This document shows positions 1-32,630 of a DNA stretch of 64,000 nucleotides, one piece after another; position 1 is the stretch's first letter, and every line of letters starts with the position of its first letter. Made by a program: the position numbers and the translations under genes. The stretch spans positions 36,110,143-36,174,142 of the forward strand of contig NC_064761.1 in the NCBI RefSeq assembly GCF_011397635.1. The letters run 5' to 3'. Origin of the DNA: Epinephelus fuscoguttatus (taxonomy: Eukaryota > Chordata > Actinopteri > Perciformes > Serranidae). The notes beneath the pieces are model-generated. The model had not been told where the DNA came from, did no database searches, and saw only the letters and a list, made by a program, of their open reading frames with translations.

Positions 1-154
1 AGGAGAAACTGGTACACGATGCTGTGGCTAATGAATGACTCCAATGAATAATGCAGTTTTCTATTGTGTAGTGTATATGAGACCTGATAAACAGATGGTA
101 AATGGACTTGCACTTGTAAAGCGTCTTTCTAGTCTTCCCACCACTCAAAGCGCT

Positions 155-184
155 ATTTTTTTATTTTATTTTATTTTATTTATT
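155..184. repeat. (TTTTA)n microsatellite
   Basis: Short run of T-rich pentamers (ttttattttattttatt) just before the Tc1-like fragment. Read directly from the sequence. Confidence 0.8.
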
Positions 185-404
185 AAACCAGAAAAAAACT
201 CTTGTGATTAAAAATCTCAAGAACAAACATACAAAACAGAAAATATGCAGCTCTAAAACAAGCAATATAAAACACAAAATGACATTACTACAAAGAAAAG
301 CCAAAAAGTATGTACATATGTGCTGTAAGTGAATCATAAAAATGCAAAAAAAGAGGCAACTACACATGAGTACAAAGACCAGCTCAAATACCCCCTGACA
401 TTGG

Positions 405-930
405 CATATACACTTACCGGCCACTTTATTAGGTACACCTTGCTAGTACCTGGTTGGACCCCTTTTGCCTTCAGAACTGTCTTAATTCTTGGTGACATAG
501 ATTCAACAAGGTGCTGGAAACTTTCCTCAGAGATTTTGGTCCATATTGACATGATGACATCACACAGTTGCTGCAGATTTGTCGGCTGCACATCCATGAT
601 GTGAGTCTCCTGTTCCAGCACATCCCAAAGGTGCTCTATTGGACTGAGATCTGGTGACTGTGGAGGCCATTGGAGTACAGTGAACTCATTGTCATGTTCA
701 AGAATCCAGTTTGAGATGATCTGAACTTTGTGACATGGTGCATTATCCTGCTGGAAGTAGCCATCAGAAGATGGGTACACTGTGGTCATAAAGGGATGGA
801 CACGGTCAGCAACAATACTCAGGTAGGCTGTGGTGTTTAAACCATGCTCAGTTGATAATAAGAAAATATCCCCCACACCATTACACCATCAGCAGCAGCC
901 TGAACCGTTGATACAAGGCAGGATGGAACC
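405..930 (-). mobile_element. Tc1-like transposase remnant, copy 1 (3' half)
   Basis: The minus strand encodes the C-terminal part of a Tc1/mariner DDE transposase. Visible motifs are YFQQDNAPCH (second catalytic Asp) and PPQSPDLSPIEHLWD (third acidic position region). The element end near 406-440 carries the string ACCGGCCACTTTATTAGGTA also found at the end of the copy at 37430-37993. Upstream of the long frame the reading frame breaks near 850-880: compared with the second copy, about 19 bases coding for the W-H-T-L-G-P segment are missing. The N-terminal helix-turn-helix half is absent, so the copy is dead. Confidence 0.9.
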
Positions 931-1169
931 ATAAACACCAAATTCTGCTCCTACCATCTGGATGTTTGCTTGCCAAACTTTGTACGTACCTTTGGTACGG
1001 AGAGCGGCCATTTTCAAGTTTTTGCTCCATGTACACACATAAATGTGCTGGAATGGGCCAATAATAACCGTAAACAAGAGAATGCAGATGAAAAAGTCTA
1101 AGAAATGTTAAAGACATCCTGAGTCTGAGCTTTTACACTACATGTCCCATTCACTCATTTAGGCACATG

Positions 1170-1274
1170 TTCACACACTGTTGGCCAAGGCTACCATTCA
1201 AGGTGCCACCTGCAGCTACTGAAATAAGTAGCAGGTGGCAGCTTGTATGGTAGCCTTGGCAACCAGTGTGTGAA
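1170..1274. repeat. Long imperfect hairpin
   Basis: The left arm (1170-1220) and right arm (1227-1274) are inverted copies of about 48-51 bases with a six-base loop; both contain GCCAAGGCTACCAT in opposite orientation. The right arm lacks three bases of the left arm. About 160 bases on, at 1431-1490, is a segment (ccaaaggacacttcgaca) of a kind I know as common in teleost dispersed repeats, so the hairpin is probably the palindromic part of an old non-autonomous transposon. Confidence 0.7.
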
Positions 1275-1699
1275 TTGCTGAATGTGGCTCTGTAGTGTAA
1301 AAGCACTGTGAATGATCGGAGGACTATAAAGGTGCCATACAAGTGTAAATTCATTTACCTTTTACCATTACTCAGCTTTAACATTCACATACACTCACAC
1401 ACCAACGGCACAACTATAGAGCAATACGGCGTTCAGTATTTTGCCAAAGGACACTTCGACAAGCGGACTAGAGAAGCCGGGGATTGAACTGCTGATCTTC
1501 TGATAAGTGGACAATCAGATGAGCAGATGAGGTGACTGTTACCTGAGAAGCAACGAGTCAAATTAACAGTCTAACATGTTAGTACTAAGTAGCCAACTGA
1601 AGTTATAAATTATGAATTTAAGAACCTCTGACCTCTCCTCAATACCATTGTTGAAAAAAATCACTAATCTTTTAATGTGAAACTCTTTTCTTACATGTT

Positions 1700-2512
1700 T
1701 TTACCAATTCAAATCACCAGGTCTGTTTGTTTTTCAGAGGAGGAGAGCTCTGCGGATAATTTGCCTACCATTAAAAATGTCCTGAACTTCTGGATTTGAA
1801 GTTATCAGAAAAGAAAGGTGAGCAGACATTAGCAGGCACTGGGCTAGAGGCCTGTCTGGGACTTATCAAACAGCACTGGAGAAACACTCATTCATTACGT
1901 GAAACTGCTTTTTCAGTGTTTTTACCAATTGAAATCACCTTGCCCGTTTGTTTTGGAGAGGAACACATGCGCTTCCTTCTACAGAGCGGTGATGTATAAA
2001 CAAACAAAATGGCAACCACACAAACATTTGTCTAGACGGACGGTGGGGTTGCTACAGTAAATCTACACTTTGCTGGCAAAGCGTTGATAAATTCAATAGG
2101 GTGAACCAGCTCTTCAAAGTGAACGAGAGCCAAAGAACCGGCTCTCACAAGTGAACGAGAAATCCCATCACTAGTTGTGATGGTCAACTTTCTCGCACAT
2201 GCCTAGTGACTGGAACCGTAACGCGCATGTGCGAAAACTCTCCATTTTCAAAGGACCTGCATATTGCAAGTTTACATGACAACGGAGACGGTGCTGTTTC
2301 CAAAAAATTGCACTCTGGAACCCGTTTTCGAAACGCTGCATTTTCAGGCACCCAAAACGCCGCTGCAAATAAAGTTTACTGTTTTCAGTTGAAATTGTTG
2401 TCGTATAAACAGGACCTGAAGGAATTCAACCTGGATAAATTTCAGCTGGTTGCAATTGGTAGTCCTCACCACTAGATGACACTAAATCCCCCTGAATCTG
2501 ACACACTGCACC
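1700..2512 (+). repeat. TTAA-family dispersed repeat, copy 1
   Basis: Shares with copies at 14229-14716, about 44660-45083 and the minus-strand copy around 24121-24960 the blocks 'ggagaggaa..ctctgcggataatt', 'gaattc/taacc..', 'cctcaccactagatg' and a terminal 'cacacactg' close to TTAA (2513-2516). The middle is interrupted by unrelated DNA including 2098-2176. The left end is not sharply defined. Confidence 0.6.
2098..2176. mobile_element. hAT-type terminal fragment
   Basis: The stretch 'agccaaagaaccggctctc' followed by 'aatcccatcact' matches the end of a hAT non-autonomous family I recognise as common in fish (inverted form of the gttctttggctc type). Only this end is evident; it sits inside the dispersed repeat at 1700-2512. 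Confidence 0.5.
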
Positions 2513-4756
2513 TTAATAAAAATGATCACGCTGATTTCTAATCTTGCATTTTTGATAGTAGCTTTAGTGTCTTGAGAGTGAAACATGAACATGATAAACA
2601 TGACATTAATGTTATGAGAGATGGTGGAACTACATTGTGGTGAACCTTCTAGCTTAAAGACAATGAAATAAAAGTCTGAGGCAAACACATGTCGTTAAAT
2701 ACACACATACTGATACACCAATTGTCATTGGGTTCATAGTGAGTTTAAAGTCCATGCCAGATACTTTTTGTGGTTGACTGGCTCTTAGAGGTTAGGTATG
2801 GTCGCCTACGTTGGAGGGATGTTTATCCAAGATGCACAAACAGCTGGCTACCAGAGGTTTCAAAGGTTTAAAGAAGGTTTGGGTCAGTGTCCTGGTTTAG
2901 TAGCCATGTAGGAGAAAAGGGGTCTCCATATGTTGATTGTTGCCGTTTGCAGGGTATTGTAAATCTCCCTGATGTCTTGCTGGCCAGATCTCCCGGGGGT
3001 TGAAGAAAGAGCTGGTCCTTGTAACTTGAATGTTGTACTGTCTGCGTTCAAAGCATGCAGGGACTTTCTCCTACAGCAGCGAGATTCAAACTTGGCAGCA
3101 CCATGGAGACTGCAGGCCACTGAATCTAATACACTGTCACAACAATCACATCTCAGTCTGTCAGGCATAGATAATTAGATAGCCATGAACACAGAGGGAA
3201 ATAGTAATTCTCAGTAATGAGGTAGAATTGCTGCCCCTCAGAGAATAAAATGAAAATAAACTGGCAAAGCATTAGAAAGAGAAGATAGCTTTTTAGAAAT
3301 ACTTCCACCTTGATGATTTGTGTTGCAGTAGCCGTGTGTTGGACGAGCCAACAAAGGCTGAAATCATTATGTGACAGGTTTATCAGATATTTAACTGACT
3401 TATCACTCAGTTAACTGTGACTATGATGGTATTGTTTGCAGTCACACCCATATCCTCAGTTACATTCTGCTGTATACACCTTTTAATCCCTGCCAATCAC
3501 TGGCTAAATACTCAGTTTATGATGCAGAACTACGTAATTCATCTCGAATGAATCACTCTATTTCTGCTGCTAGTAGGTGATTAAAGAAAGCTTCAATAAT
3601 GCCAATCACAGCAGCTCCTGATAAGATAAATGTTTTTTGTATTTCTTTTAATAGTTTTATATTTAAGTTTTTAAAACTGGCCCATGGTACCAATTCTCAG
3701 TTTAAAGTGTGTTGTATCTCCGACAAGTGCATTTGAGTCAAGTCCCTGTCCCTACCTCTTCAAACTCACTTGTAGCAGCCGCATGCAAACAACAATGGAA
3801 GATAGTCTGGCATAAAACCACATCATCTATTTCCAACTCTCTGCCAGATTCAGGTACACCAACTGTCCAGTGCAAGCGGAGACAGACGCCAAATTACTTT
3901 CCCACTTCCACGTCTTTTCAAACCAAAACTCAATCTGAATTAAAGTTTCCCACGTTGTGTCTCTCAAAAGTAATTTTATCAAAAACAACATGCAGTTTGG
4001 GTCTGTGGTGCATAAAGAGGCAGAGGAGGAGGGCAGAGCTGCATGTCTGTTCTTTGGGATATGTTCAACAATATTTAAAGCTTATTTGGAAGATAATTAT
4101 AAGAATTATAGGGGCTATTAAAAAGAAAGAAGGAGAAGAGAATGAGGAGTGGAGGAGAACAAATTGAGAAGAGGAGAGGAGAGCAGAGCCTGATTGTTGC
4201 AACTGAACACAGGCCTACTTTGTAAAGTAGACCTATGCACCACTAAAGTGTGCACAACATGGCATTGTTTTCTTTGTTGTTGCCTGTTATAACAAAATTA
4301 TAAATGTAGAATGTAAATGTGAATGTGTAGCAGCTGCTAGGTGTATGTAGTATAGATATTTAAACACCTCATTTATAAGCTTACCTCTGCTCATTTCTGT
4401 GCACAAATGTACTGTATGCACTCAGGCCTCAAACTCTAAAAACCCTTTGGTGCTGGTGGATAGAAACCTTTTGGGCAATAAATCCAATTCTGTTTCTGAG
4501 TAAATATTTTAATTAAAAAAATAGGCTATCACCACGAAACTTTACCAGGTGATTAGTTACATCAAGTTTAAATTATCTGCATTATCTAATTAAATAAGCA
4601 CTACTTTGCTTATTAAATATTTAAATTTGAGCTAAAATCAAAACCTAAACGTGTATTTTGGATGTGTTATTTCCGCCCCGGGCCGACAGGGGGCAGAGTG
4701 GTGAATCCTCCGCAGCATGGCGTCTACGCACCTCATCCTGTGACACGCTATTTACG

Positions 4757-4786
4757 GCGCATGCGCACGGCAATCTTCCTTTTTCC
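4757..4786 (+). promoter_or_regulatory. rpl5 core promoter: NRF-1-like site and 5'TOP start
   Basis: GCGCATGCGCA at 4757-4767 matches the NRF-1 palindromic consensus. About ten bases on is a pyrimidine tract (cttccttttt, 4776-4785) of the kind where vertebrate ribosomal-protein mRNAs start with C (5' TOP). The ATG follows about 75 bases later, giving a short leader as usual for this gene class. The exact start is inferred. Confidence 0.65.
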
Positions 4787-4855
4787 AGTGCAGCGGAGTC
4801 AAGCCCCAGTCTTTGGCTCCGGGCTCCTTCATAAGGAGACGAAAAGACTGCAAAA

Positions 4856-11213
<6,358 letters not shown>

Positions 11214-11253
11214 GGCGTCTGTCTGCTCCGTTGGAAATGAAACGATTTGTTCT

Positions 11254-11259
11254 AATAAA
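11254..11259 (+). terminator. rpl5 polyadenylation signal
   Basis: AATAAA 41 bases after the rpl5 stop codon. Short 3' UTRs are usual for ribosomal-protein genes. Cleavage would fall near 11270-11285. Confidence 0.8.
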
Positions 11260-11354
11260 TCTATTGAAAAAGAGTCAGATCCTCGTGTGCTTTTTTCACA
11301 TTGCCCTGATTATATGGATCCTGCACACTCTCCCCGTGTCGTTATGGGCTTTCT

Positions 11355-11485
11355 TAGGGTACTCCGGCTTCCTCCCACAGTCCAAAGACATGCAGGTTAA
11401 TTGGTGACTCTAAATTGGCCTTGGTGTGAATGTGATCACGTCCTGTGATAGTCTGGTGACCTGTCCAGGGTGTACCCCGCCTCTG
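11355..11485 (-). repeat. LINE-derived fragment just past rpl5
   Basis: Minus-strand version of the teleost dispersed sequence whose hallmark is CATGTCTTTGGACTGTGGGA. A plus-strand copy lies at 36297-36496. I take it to be part of a non-LTR retrotransposon, though the clade is uncertain. Confidence 0.6.
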
Positions 11486-12953
11486 AATTTAGTCATACAA
11501 GAGCTGCTCCTGGTGACAAAATTAAAAAAAAAAAAAAAATCTTAGTTATGTTTTAAAGGAATTTCCCCAGGATGCCTGACTGGGTGCTGGTAAAAAATTA
11601 TTCACAAGATATCTTAATCCTTAAGAGAGCTCCTAAATTAAACTGGAGTAGGAAGGAAGACTCTTAAGAGAACATAGACCCCACCCACTCAACTGAGTAG
11701 GCTTGCATTTCAGGTCTGGCATACTAAAATGAATTTGCGATTTATCTGGTCCAAACGATGGACGGACCAATGAACACTGGGAGTCTAGCGATTAGCCAAT
11801 CAGCGCCACGTTGACGTCAAGCTGTACACCGGTGGGTAACTGGTGAGGATAGCAACAATGGCGACCGCTACAGATCCTACAGACCACATTAACGATGCTA
11901 TCAAGGTATTTTGCCACTACTCGCGTTAATGGAGGACCAAATTAAGGAAGCTGCTAAACTGGATTTAATGGCGATGCAGCTGGGCGTGCACAACGACGGA
12001 GACATTTTAAACGGGCAATGCTCACTTGTTTTTGGCACCCCCGAGGCATGGATACTAATGACGTCAGATTCTGGGTGAGTCGATCTCTACTGATTGGTTA
12101 GGGAAAAAATCAAATTCCCTCCCCCTTGTAAATCACCTTCAATGGAAGCCATGAAGGTTCTGGGAGCTTCAGTCTGACACTCAGGCTATTAAGTTTCTTA
12201 AGCAGAGGAGAAAATGGTGAAAAGACAGGTAGGGGAAATATTTGAAAAAACACCAAATGGCAGCGAGGCAATGAAATGCGTCTTCATTCATGCTACATCT
12301 TCCACCCAAGGCAGTAACAATATAACACCAGAAATGAAAGTGATCACAACACTAAGATATTTGGCACTAACAATTACAGTGCTGTCAGTCTCCTGTTGTA
12401 GTGCAGTTCACTTCATGTCCACTGGGTGTCCACATCTTCCATGCTCACAAAAGGACAACCAATCACATCTGATACAAGAATGCATCACACAGAGTTGCTC
12501 TGAGGATTTTCCTAATCACTCCTAAGCTTTGACTCCTTGCTAGAAATTTTTAGGCTTAGTTCCGACCCTTCGGAGTATCACCAGAATGTTTGTGGCTGTT
12601 CTGCAAACTGACGTACTTTACACACAGGAACGCCACTTGTCTTTTGAGGGAGTTTTTTTGTCTTTTGTTATAAATAAAGGTGCTCACAAACTACTACTGC
12701 AAAGGATTAAGTACACACTCACTATTCAGTTTGTATGGTAAGGTCAGGTTTATTGGTCTACCAATTAACCAATCAGAAAAAACTACACTTGATCATTTTG
12801 CTCCAGTATATTAAAATTTACTTATATGATTTAATATGAAAGTGACATTCCTTAACATCCGCTTCAGGATAAAACACATCACTTATACATGTAAAGATGA
12901 CTATAAGGGGAATTATATACTTTTGTTTCCACAGTGAAAAGACTGGCCAGTAT
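11486..12953. other. Intergenic spacer between convergent rpl5 and dipk1a
   Basis: Holds a poly-A stretch at 11520-11540, and around 11690-12180 a stretch containing 'atggcgaccgctacagatcc' and 'gccaatcagcgccacg', which looks like part of a DNA transposon but has no intact frame. A plus-strand 103-codon frame at 12214-12525 has no recognisable domain and I treat it as chance. Confidence 0.5.
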
Positions 12954-12959
12954 TTTATT
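12954..12959 (-). terminator. Candidate dipk1a polyadenylation signal
   Basis: TTTATT on the plus strand (AATAAA on the minus) 27 bases past the dipk1a stop. It is the first such hexamer downstream of the stop. A more distal site is possible. Confidence 0.4.
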
Positions 12960-12986
12960 TAAAAACTTGACCTTTGTGCTTATTTA

Positions 12987-27865
<14,879 letters not shown>

Positions 27866-28070
27866 GGCAAATGAAGAACATCTCACAAAAGCTGTTGAAG
27901 GGAGAAATTCGGCGCACACTTCACACGGTGTCGGGCAACGCCTATAGGACTGACCCTGGAAATGTTCCAGATGTAAAACATGACTGTTTCTGTCGGCGGC
28001 AGCGCCGTGAATGTGCGTCTGGATGCGGCGAGGCGGCAGACTGAGCTGCGCCCGTCGACTGCAGCGGAGT
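27866..28070 (-). promoter_or_regulatory. Putative dipk1a promoter, CpG-rich
   Basis: Immediately upstream of the dipk1a ATG (minus strand) the DNA turns CpG-rich, e.g. 'tcggcggcagcgccg' and 'gatgcggcgaggcggc' at 27993-28040 on the plus strand, unlike the surrounding AT-rich DNA. No TATA box stands out. The role is inferred from position and composition. Confidence 0.5.
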
Positions 28071-28612
28071 GAGGCTCATATTGGCCATGAGCACTTGTGG
28101 GGCGTTTTGACCAATTACAGAGAGGAGGATGGGTGACAGTTTGTAACCTTCTGTGGTTCATGGAAAATATAGCTTACATGCAGACTGCAAAGGGTTCTCT
28201 AACAACAGTCCTGAGCCTTTAGTGGAAGTCTTTTTCATAACCGCCCCACTTTGTCTGTTTTTGGTTGTGTTATTTAAGATTCTATGCGTAAAAGCGCGCA
28301 AAAACCACCTGTGCTTGTTGTTTATTTTATAATATGTGAGAACATATCTTTTTGTGTGTGTGTGTATGTACGAGACAAAGATTTCACATGTAAATTTAAC
28401 ACGTGCATCCAACCAGTATGACACACAGGAAATGTGCATTTATTGCATTCAAGTTACTGCATCCGAAATTATTTATGACATCCTAATAATGTTCACAAAT
28501 TCACCTGCTGCACCAGGGGCGTAGCACAAACGTCTGGACCCCTGTCCATAGGCACTCTCTATGGGCCCCTCCCACCACCCACAGTTATTCATTGTACATG
28601 CTGTTCTCACTA

Positions 28613-29165
28613 GCCCTTTTTAAATAGGAATTGTGCAAATTTGCAGGAAAGCCCAATCAGTCTTCTTTCAGCATTGGCACTATAAAAACAAAATCGGGGA
28701 GTGCGGCAAAATGCCTCCTTCCTACTTTTGTTTACAGAATGCGCCTTTTTCGGGGCAATGGGGGGCGAGAGCAAGTAACAAAACGTGTAGCTCAGCGTGT
28801 GACGTAAACAGTGACGTGGGAGGGAAGCCGTGGCTGGTCAGTCCTTCGGCGATTCTCTCATAAGTCGGCCCGTTCTTCACCATCCCTGTCAATTGACGAT
28901 TAATGGCCTCTTTGTTTGCAAGGGCAAGGAGGGCGCGCAATTCCTTGTCTCTCCAGTTGCTCATCTTTACAGTGTCCATCAGGTTTGCGTTTCCCTCTTG
29001 CTACTAGCTGCTCACTAATTCCTGCTATCAGCTGTTTCCTGTTTATCCACCGCCAGCGGGTCACACGTGCGGCGTCATCAACAGCTCCTCCCACAAGTCT
29101 TCAACAGCCCCTCCCATTGCGGAAGGCCGCCTCGGTCTGTTTAAACTAAAAGGGTTCCGCCAATA
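28613..29165 (-). mobile_element. Harbinger-type element with a Myb/SANT-like fragment
   Basis: On the minus strand, 28979-28722 encodes a start of a Myb/SANT-like DNA-binding domain: residues WRDKELRALLALANKEAI, later VKNGPTYERIAEGL and SHGFPP. This layout (Trp, acidic, aliphatic helix, then Y-x-x-I-A-x-x-L) is that of the Myb-like protein encoded by Harbinger transposons. The frame leaves the family pattern right after the GFPP motif, so it is truncated. Ends with CCCTTTTT / AAAAGGG-type strings near 28613 and 29150 suggest the inverted repeats. The left boundary is uncertain. Confidence 0.6.
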
Positions 29166-31525
29166 TGACTACCCTACGAGGTGGAAAATTGGGCACCTTG
29201 GATCAACTCACCAATCCGGCTCTGTGTGTCTAAACGCTTGCAGCTTGCCGGCAAAACGGCCCAACATTCGCGGAAAATCCGGCAGTGTAAAAGATTTTCA
29301 TATGTTTTCCTACGAAAAGCAATGCACCAAAATTCCTACATATCACATCTATTTTGAAAGGCAGTGATCATGTGACCAATACGTTGAGTGCAGTACGAAG
29401 GGAAGCAGTCCTGAGCGCTTGTAAGGAGGCAGGTTGGGGTGGTGGATGGATCACAAAAAACTAGACTTTCACTTGGGACCTTCCCCTAAATTGCGTGTTC
29501 AGTTGTGTGTTAACGTTGAGTAATTTTAAGGTTCGTCCTCACCATGTTTCTTTTCCTAAACCTAACCACAGTAACCTTACTTTAATTATGCAACTGTACG
29601 TTAAGGACGTAATGTCATTCGAGGGGTGCAAATTCGTAGGATATTGTGCAAACTGTTCTATGAGAATATGTTGCATTCTAGTATTTTGTTGACTCTCCCC
29701 ATATCAGAGGAGAGTCAACAAACATCGAGCTGTTTCCCTGGCTGTAATTTTTTGTAGCCTACTATTCACAACCTCTTTAGCATCATTTCCAGGTTGTCAT
29801 ATACCAATGCTTTGTCATGCCTCTCAGGGTCTGATATTGCCACCCAGGGCATCCTTTGGCGTCTCTATGTGATGCACAGCTGAAACACATTGCATAAGTA
29901 ATGTTGTGAAATAGTGTAAGTGCGAGGTTTACGCAACAAAAATACTTGGTTAGCTTCAGAAAGCTCATATTTTGGGTTCAAATAAGTTTTGTGATGTAGA
30001 CATGAGTGACGTCAGCGCTGCGACTGTACGTAAATTACGTTACATTAAAACTACACTGACAATTGGTTCCACACAGGACATGAACTGTGGTCTCCTTGGT
30101 TGAAGTCAGTGTTTGTTTGCAGACTTTCTTGCTCTTTATACTACGTCAGCTGCTCTCAGCACCAAGTATCGCCATGGATTGGTGTACATTAGAGCTAGCT
30201 GAAAGCCTCTTGAAGCAGGTTACCAGCTAGCCATGACCCTTTAACGTTTGGCCCTGATACATTTTAAAACAAATGGCCGACTTAGGGTAACGTTACCCTA
30301 ACTCCCTGGAAAACTGGCGTCAGGAAACGCCTTGCTGGTTTGAAAAACTAATGCACAAGAAACCAAAAGTCATTTCAGGCAGTCTCTCTCTGCGACACAG
30401 ATCTCTTGAGGCGTTCTTTGGGGAGAAGTGTCACAGCTTAGAGGGAAGCTTGTGTCAGGAGGAGGAATGAGAATGAGATGCTGTCAGCTTCACAGTGGGG
30501 ATCGTGAATCATGTCATCCTTGTTTTGATTTGTACGTCATGATTCATTATATTGTATAGGGTTTAGCTTATACATCTATACATGACCCACAATATACAAC
30601 ACATGAGAAAAAGACAACATACTACACAGCTTGATCACAGTTCTGATTTATCTGTACATCTGTACTAATGCATGTATTTTCTTCTGTCACTGAGTCATAG
30701 CAGTGGGGGAGCAGAGGGAACAGGTGCAGAGCATCCTCCTCTTTATGTGCTCAGATGACAGATTTGCATATTAACGATCTTGTTAATATGAAATACACAT
30801 ATATATATATTGCTTGTTTTATGTATAAAGGTTTTCACGGGATTGCCCCACCTCCTTTAAATGATTTAATTCAACAGAGGTCCTACAGGGTCACTGGCAT
30901 CAGGCCACCACTATAGGGGACTATAGGGTGCGCACCACATGTGGTCAAACTGTGCTGTCAGAAAGGGGAAGTAAATACGATAATGGCCCAACACTTGCAA
31001 TGAGAAACCTATAAAGAAGAAAGGGTCATAACGTCAGTGACAGCATTCGAATTTTGCATTGGAGCCAGACTTTGGTGTCATATTGAAGTCAATGGGGCGG
31101 ACATGACAAACCCCACCATAACTCATCTAATCTTTGTTGTTTTACCTTTGACTGATTTTTTTCCCACAAAATTAAGATACACACACAACCAGACTTTGAC
31201 TGATGTTTTTAATCTGAATGTGCGCATTTGTTTTTCTTGTTATTGGTCTCCAAAGAGATCTTGGCTCTGTCTCCAGCTGGTTTGGTCTGAGAAAGCTAAT
31301 GTTACATCTTAAGTGGGTCTGACGTAAGTCTGACCTATTATCGCTGACCACACTGCAATTATAACCAGATTTATTTATCAGTGGCTCTGATTATTACTCT
31401 GACTGGACTCAAGAGTTTGATAGATCTGTTGTGTAGGACTAGATGTTAATATCCCTTATTACACGCTTGAGACACTGCTAGAGACTCTGTGGCATGGTCA
31501 AGTGAGAGATGGCATCCTCTGGGTT
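29166..31525. other. Intergenic, no gene recognised
   Basis: Contains another 'ttttcctaaacctaaccac' string (29553-29571) shared with 25620-25650, and a short (TA)n at 30800. No coding exon is supportable. Confidence 0.5.
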
Positions 31526-31529
31526 ATCA

Positions 31530-31925
31530 AGTGGGCACCCTTCTTCCTTGGTGTTTCGCTGATTGGCCCATGACACCTCCAGAGGGTTCAGCAGTGAATC
31601 CCAGCGTCCCAGGTTCACCCCCTAGATGCCATCTACTCATTTGAGGGCCCAGGCAGAGTCCTTCCTCTTTATCCAAAGCCACTGACTCCCCCTTTCAGCG
31701 GCTCTGGAGAGGTCCTTGACCGCCTGCTGGTGGGCCTTCCTTCACACTCCCATCTCCCGGAGTAGCCTGGATGTTGAGATGGCTACGAACCCTCTGCGGC
31801 CGACTTCCATTGGTATACCTTCGCTGTCCAGACTTGTTGTTGTACATCGAGCTCAGCTTACCTCAGCTTCTTGCGCTCATAGGCCTCCTCCACTGCACTC
31901 TCCCAGGGCACTGTCCCCCTAAATA
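31530..31925 (-). mobile_element. Non-LTR retrotransposon ORF fragment, broken
   Basis: On the minus strand from about 31915 the reading TVPWESAVEEAYERKKLR is followed by a stop where the family normally has Tyr, then AELD. After a frame change, MEVGRRGFVAISTSRLLREM and later AAERGSQWLWIKRKDSAW are readable. I recognise this pattern as the downstream domain of a teleost non-LTR retrotransposon polyprotein. Stop codons and at least one frameshift show it is dead. Confidence 0.65.
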
Positions 31926-32258
31926 TCCACAAAACTAAGACTTGACCATACGCCGCAATGTCTTGCAGTTTGCCTCAGTGAATTACATTCGTATTAACGT
32001 TAGTCATCTAATGTTTGCCTATACACACACACATTAGTCATTGCAACGATTAAGCCAGAGAGGCTGTAACATTTGCTATCATTCACCAACACAACACCTT
32101 CCTGTCTGTTTCTTTTACACCTCCACAAGGCTTATTTCTTACTGTCCTTAATGGTTTTATCTCCAAATTAATGTAAGGCGTCTCTACTGATATTGTTGGC
32201 AAGCGTAGGCTAAACAATGTGCAAAGCTGACTTACTTCACTGACGAACAAAGTAACAA

Positions 32259-32630
32259 CCCAGCAAGCATTTTTTGGTTTAAAAAATGTCTAATAGCCGT
32301 CTACATGAAGACCTGGCGTCTAGGCTAAATCACGGCTGAATTTGGGCTGTCAGTGAAAATTTGGTAGACGTCTAGCCATAGCCAAAGTGTAGACGTCATC
32401 AATTATACGGCTATGTAGAGACCATGTCCAAAAAATGGAGATAAACATATTTTAATTACTGTTGACTCTCCATACGTGATTGAATATCATACCGCACACC
32501 ATCTGCAATGGCGAAAATTACATTTAATCAATTTCAAAATTAAATCGGCTAGATTTGGGTTACATGTAGCTAGACTAAATCGGAGCTAAATATAGCCAAT
32601 ACTTTTAAATCACGACTATTGCTTGCTGGG
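32259..32630. mobile_element. MITE with CCCAGCAAGCA ends
   Basis: CCCAGCAAGCA at 32259-32269 is exactly inverted at 32620-32630. The interior carries repeated 'tagacgtctagcc', 'tctaggctaaatcacggct' and 'gctagactaaatcgg' motifs. A target duplication is not clear, so the superfamily is open. Confidence 0.65.

Larger units (their letters stand above)
1..4757. other. Intergenic region upstream of rpl5, repeat-rich
   Basis: No exon that I can support. It holds a (TTTTA)n run, a 5'-truncated Tc1-like transposase (405-930), a near-perfect hairpin (1170-1274), a TTAA-family repeat (about 1700-2512) containing a hAT-type fragment near 2098-2176, and otherwise AT-rich DNA with no recognisable content from 2513 to about 4750. 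Mammalian EVI5 lies on this side of RPL5, but I could recognise no EVI5-like TBC-domain exon on either strand. Confidence 0.7.

Noticed and set aside
3709-4167. 152-codon open frame upstream of rpl5
   Set aside because: No recognisable domain, Ser/Thr/Lys-rich low-complexity composition, no splice or promoter context; most likely chance.
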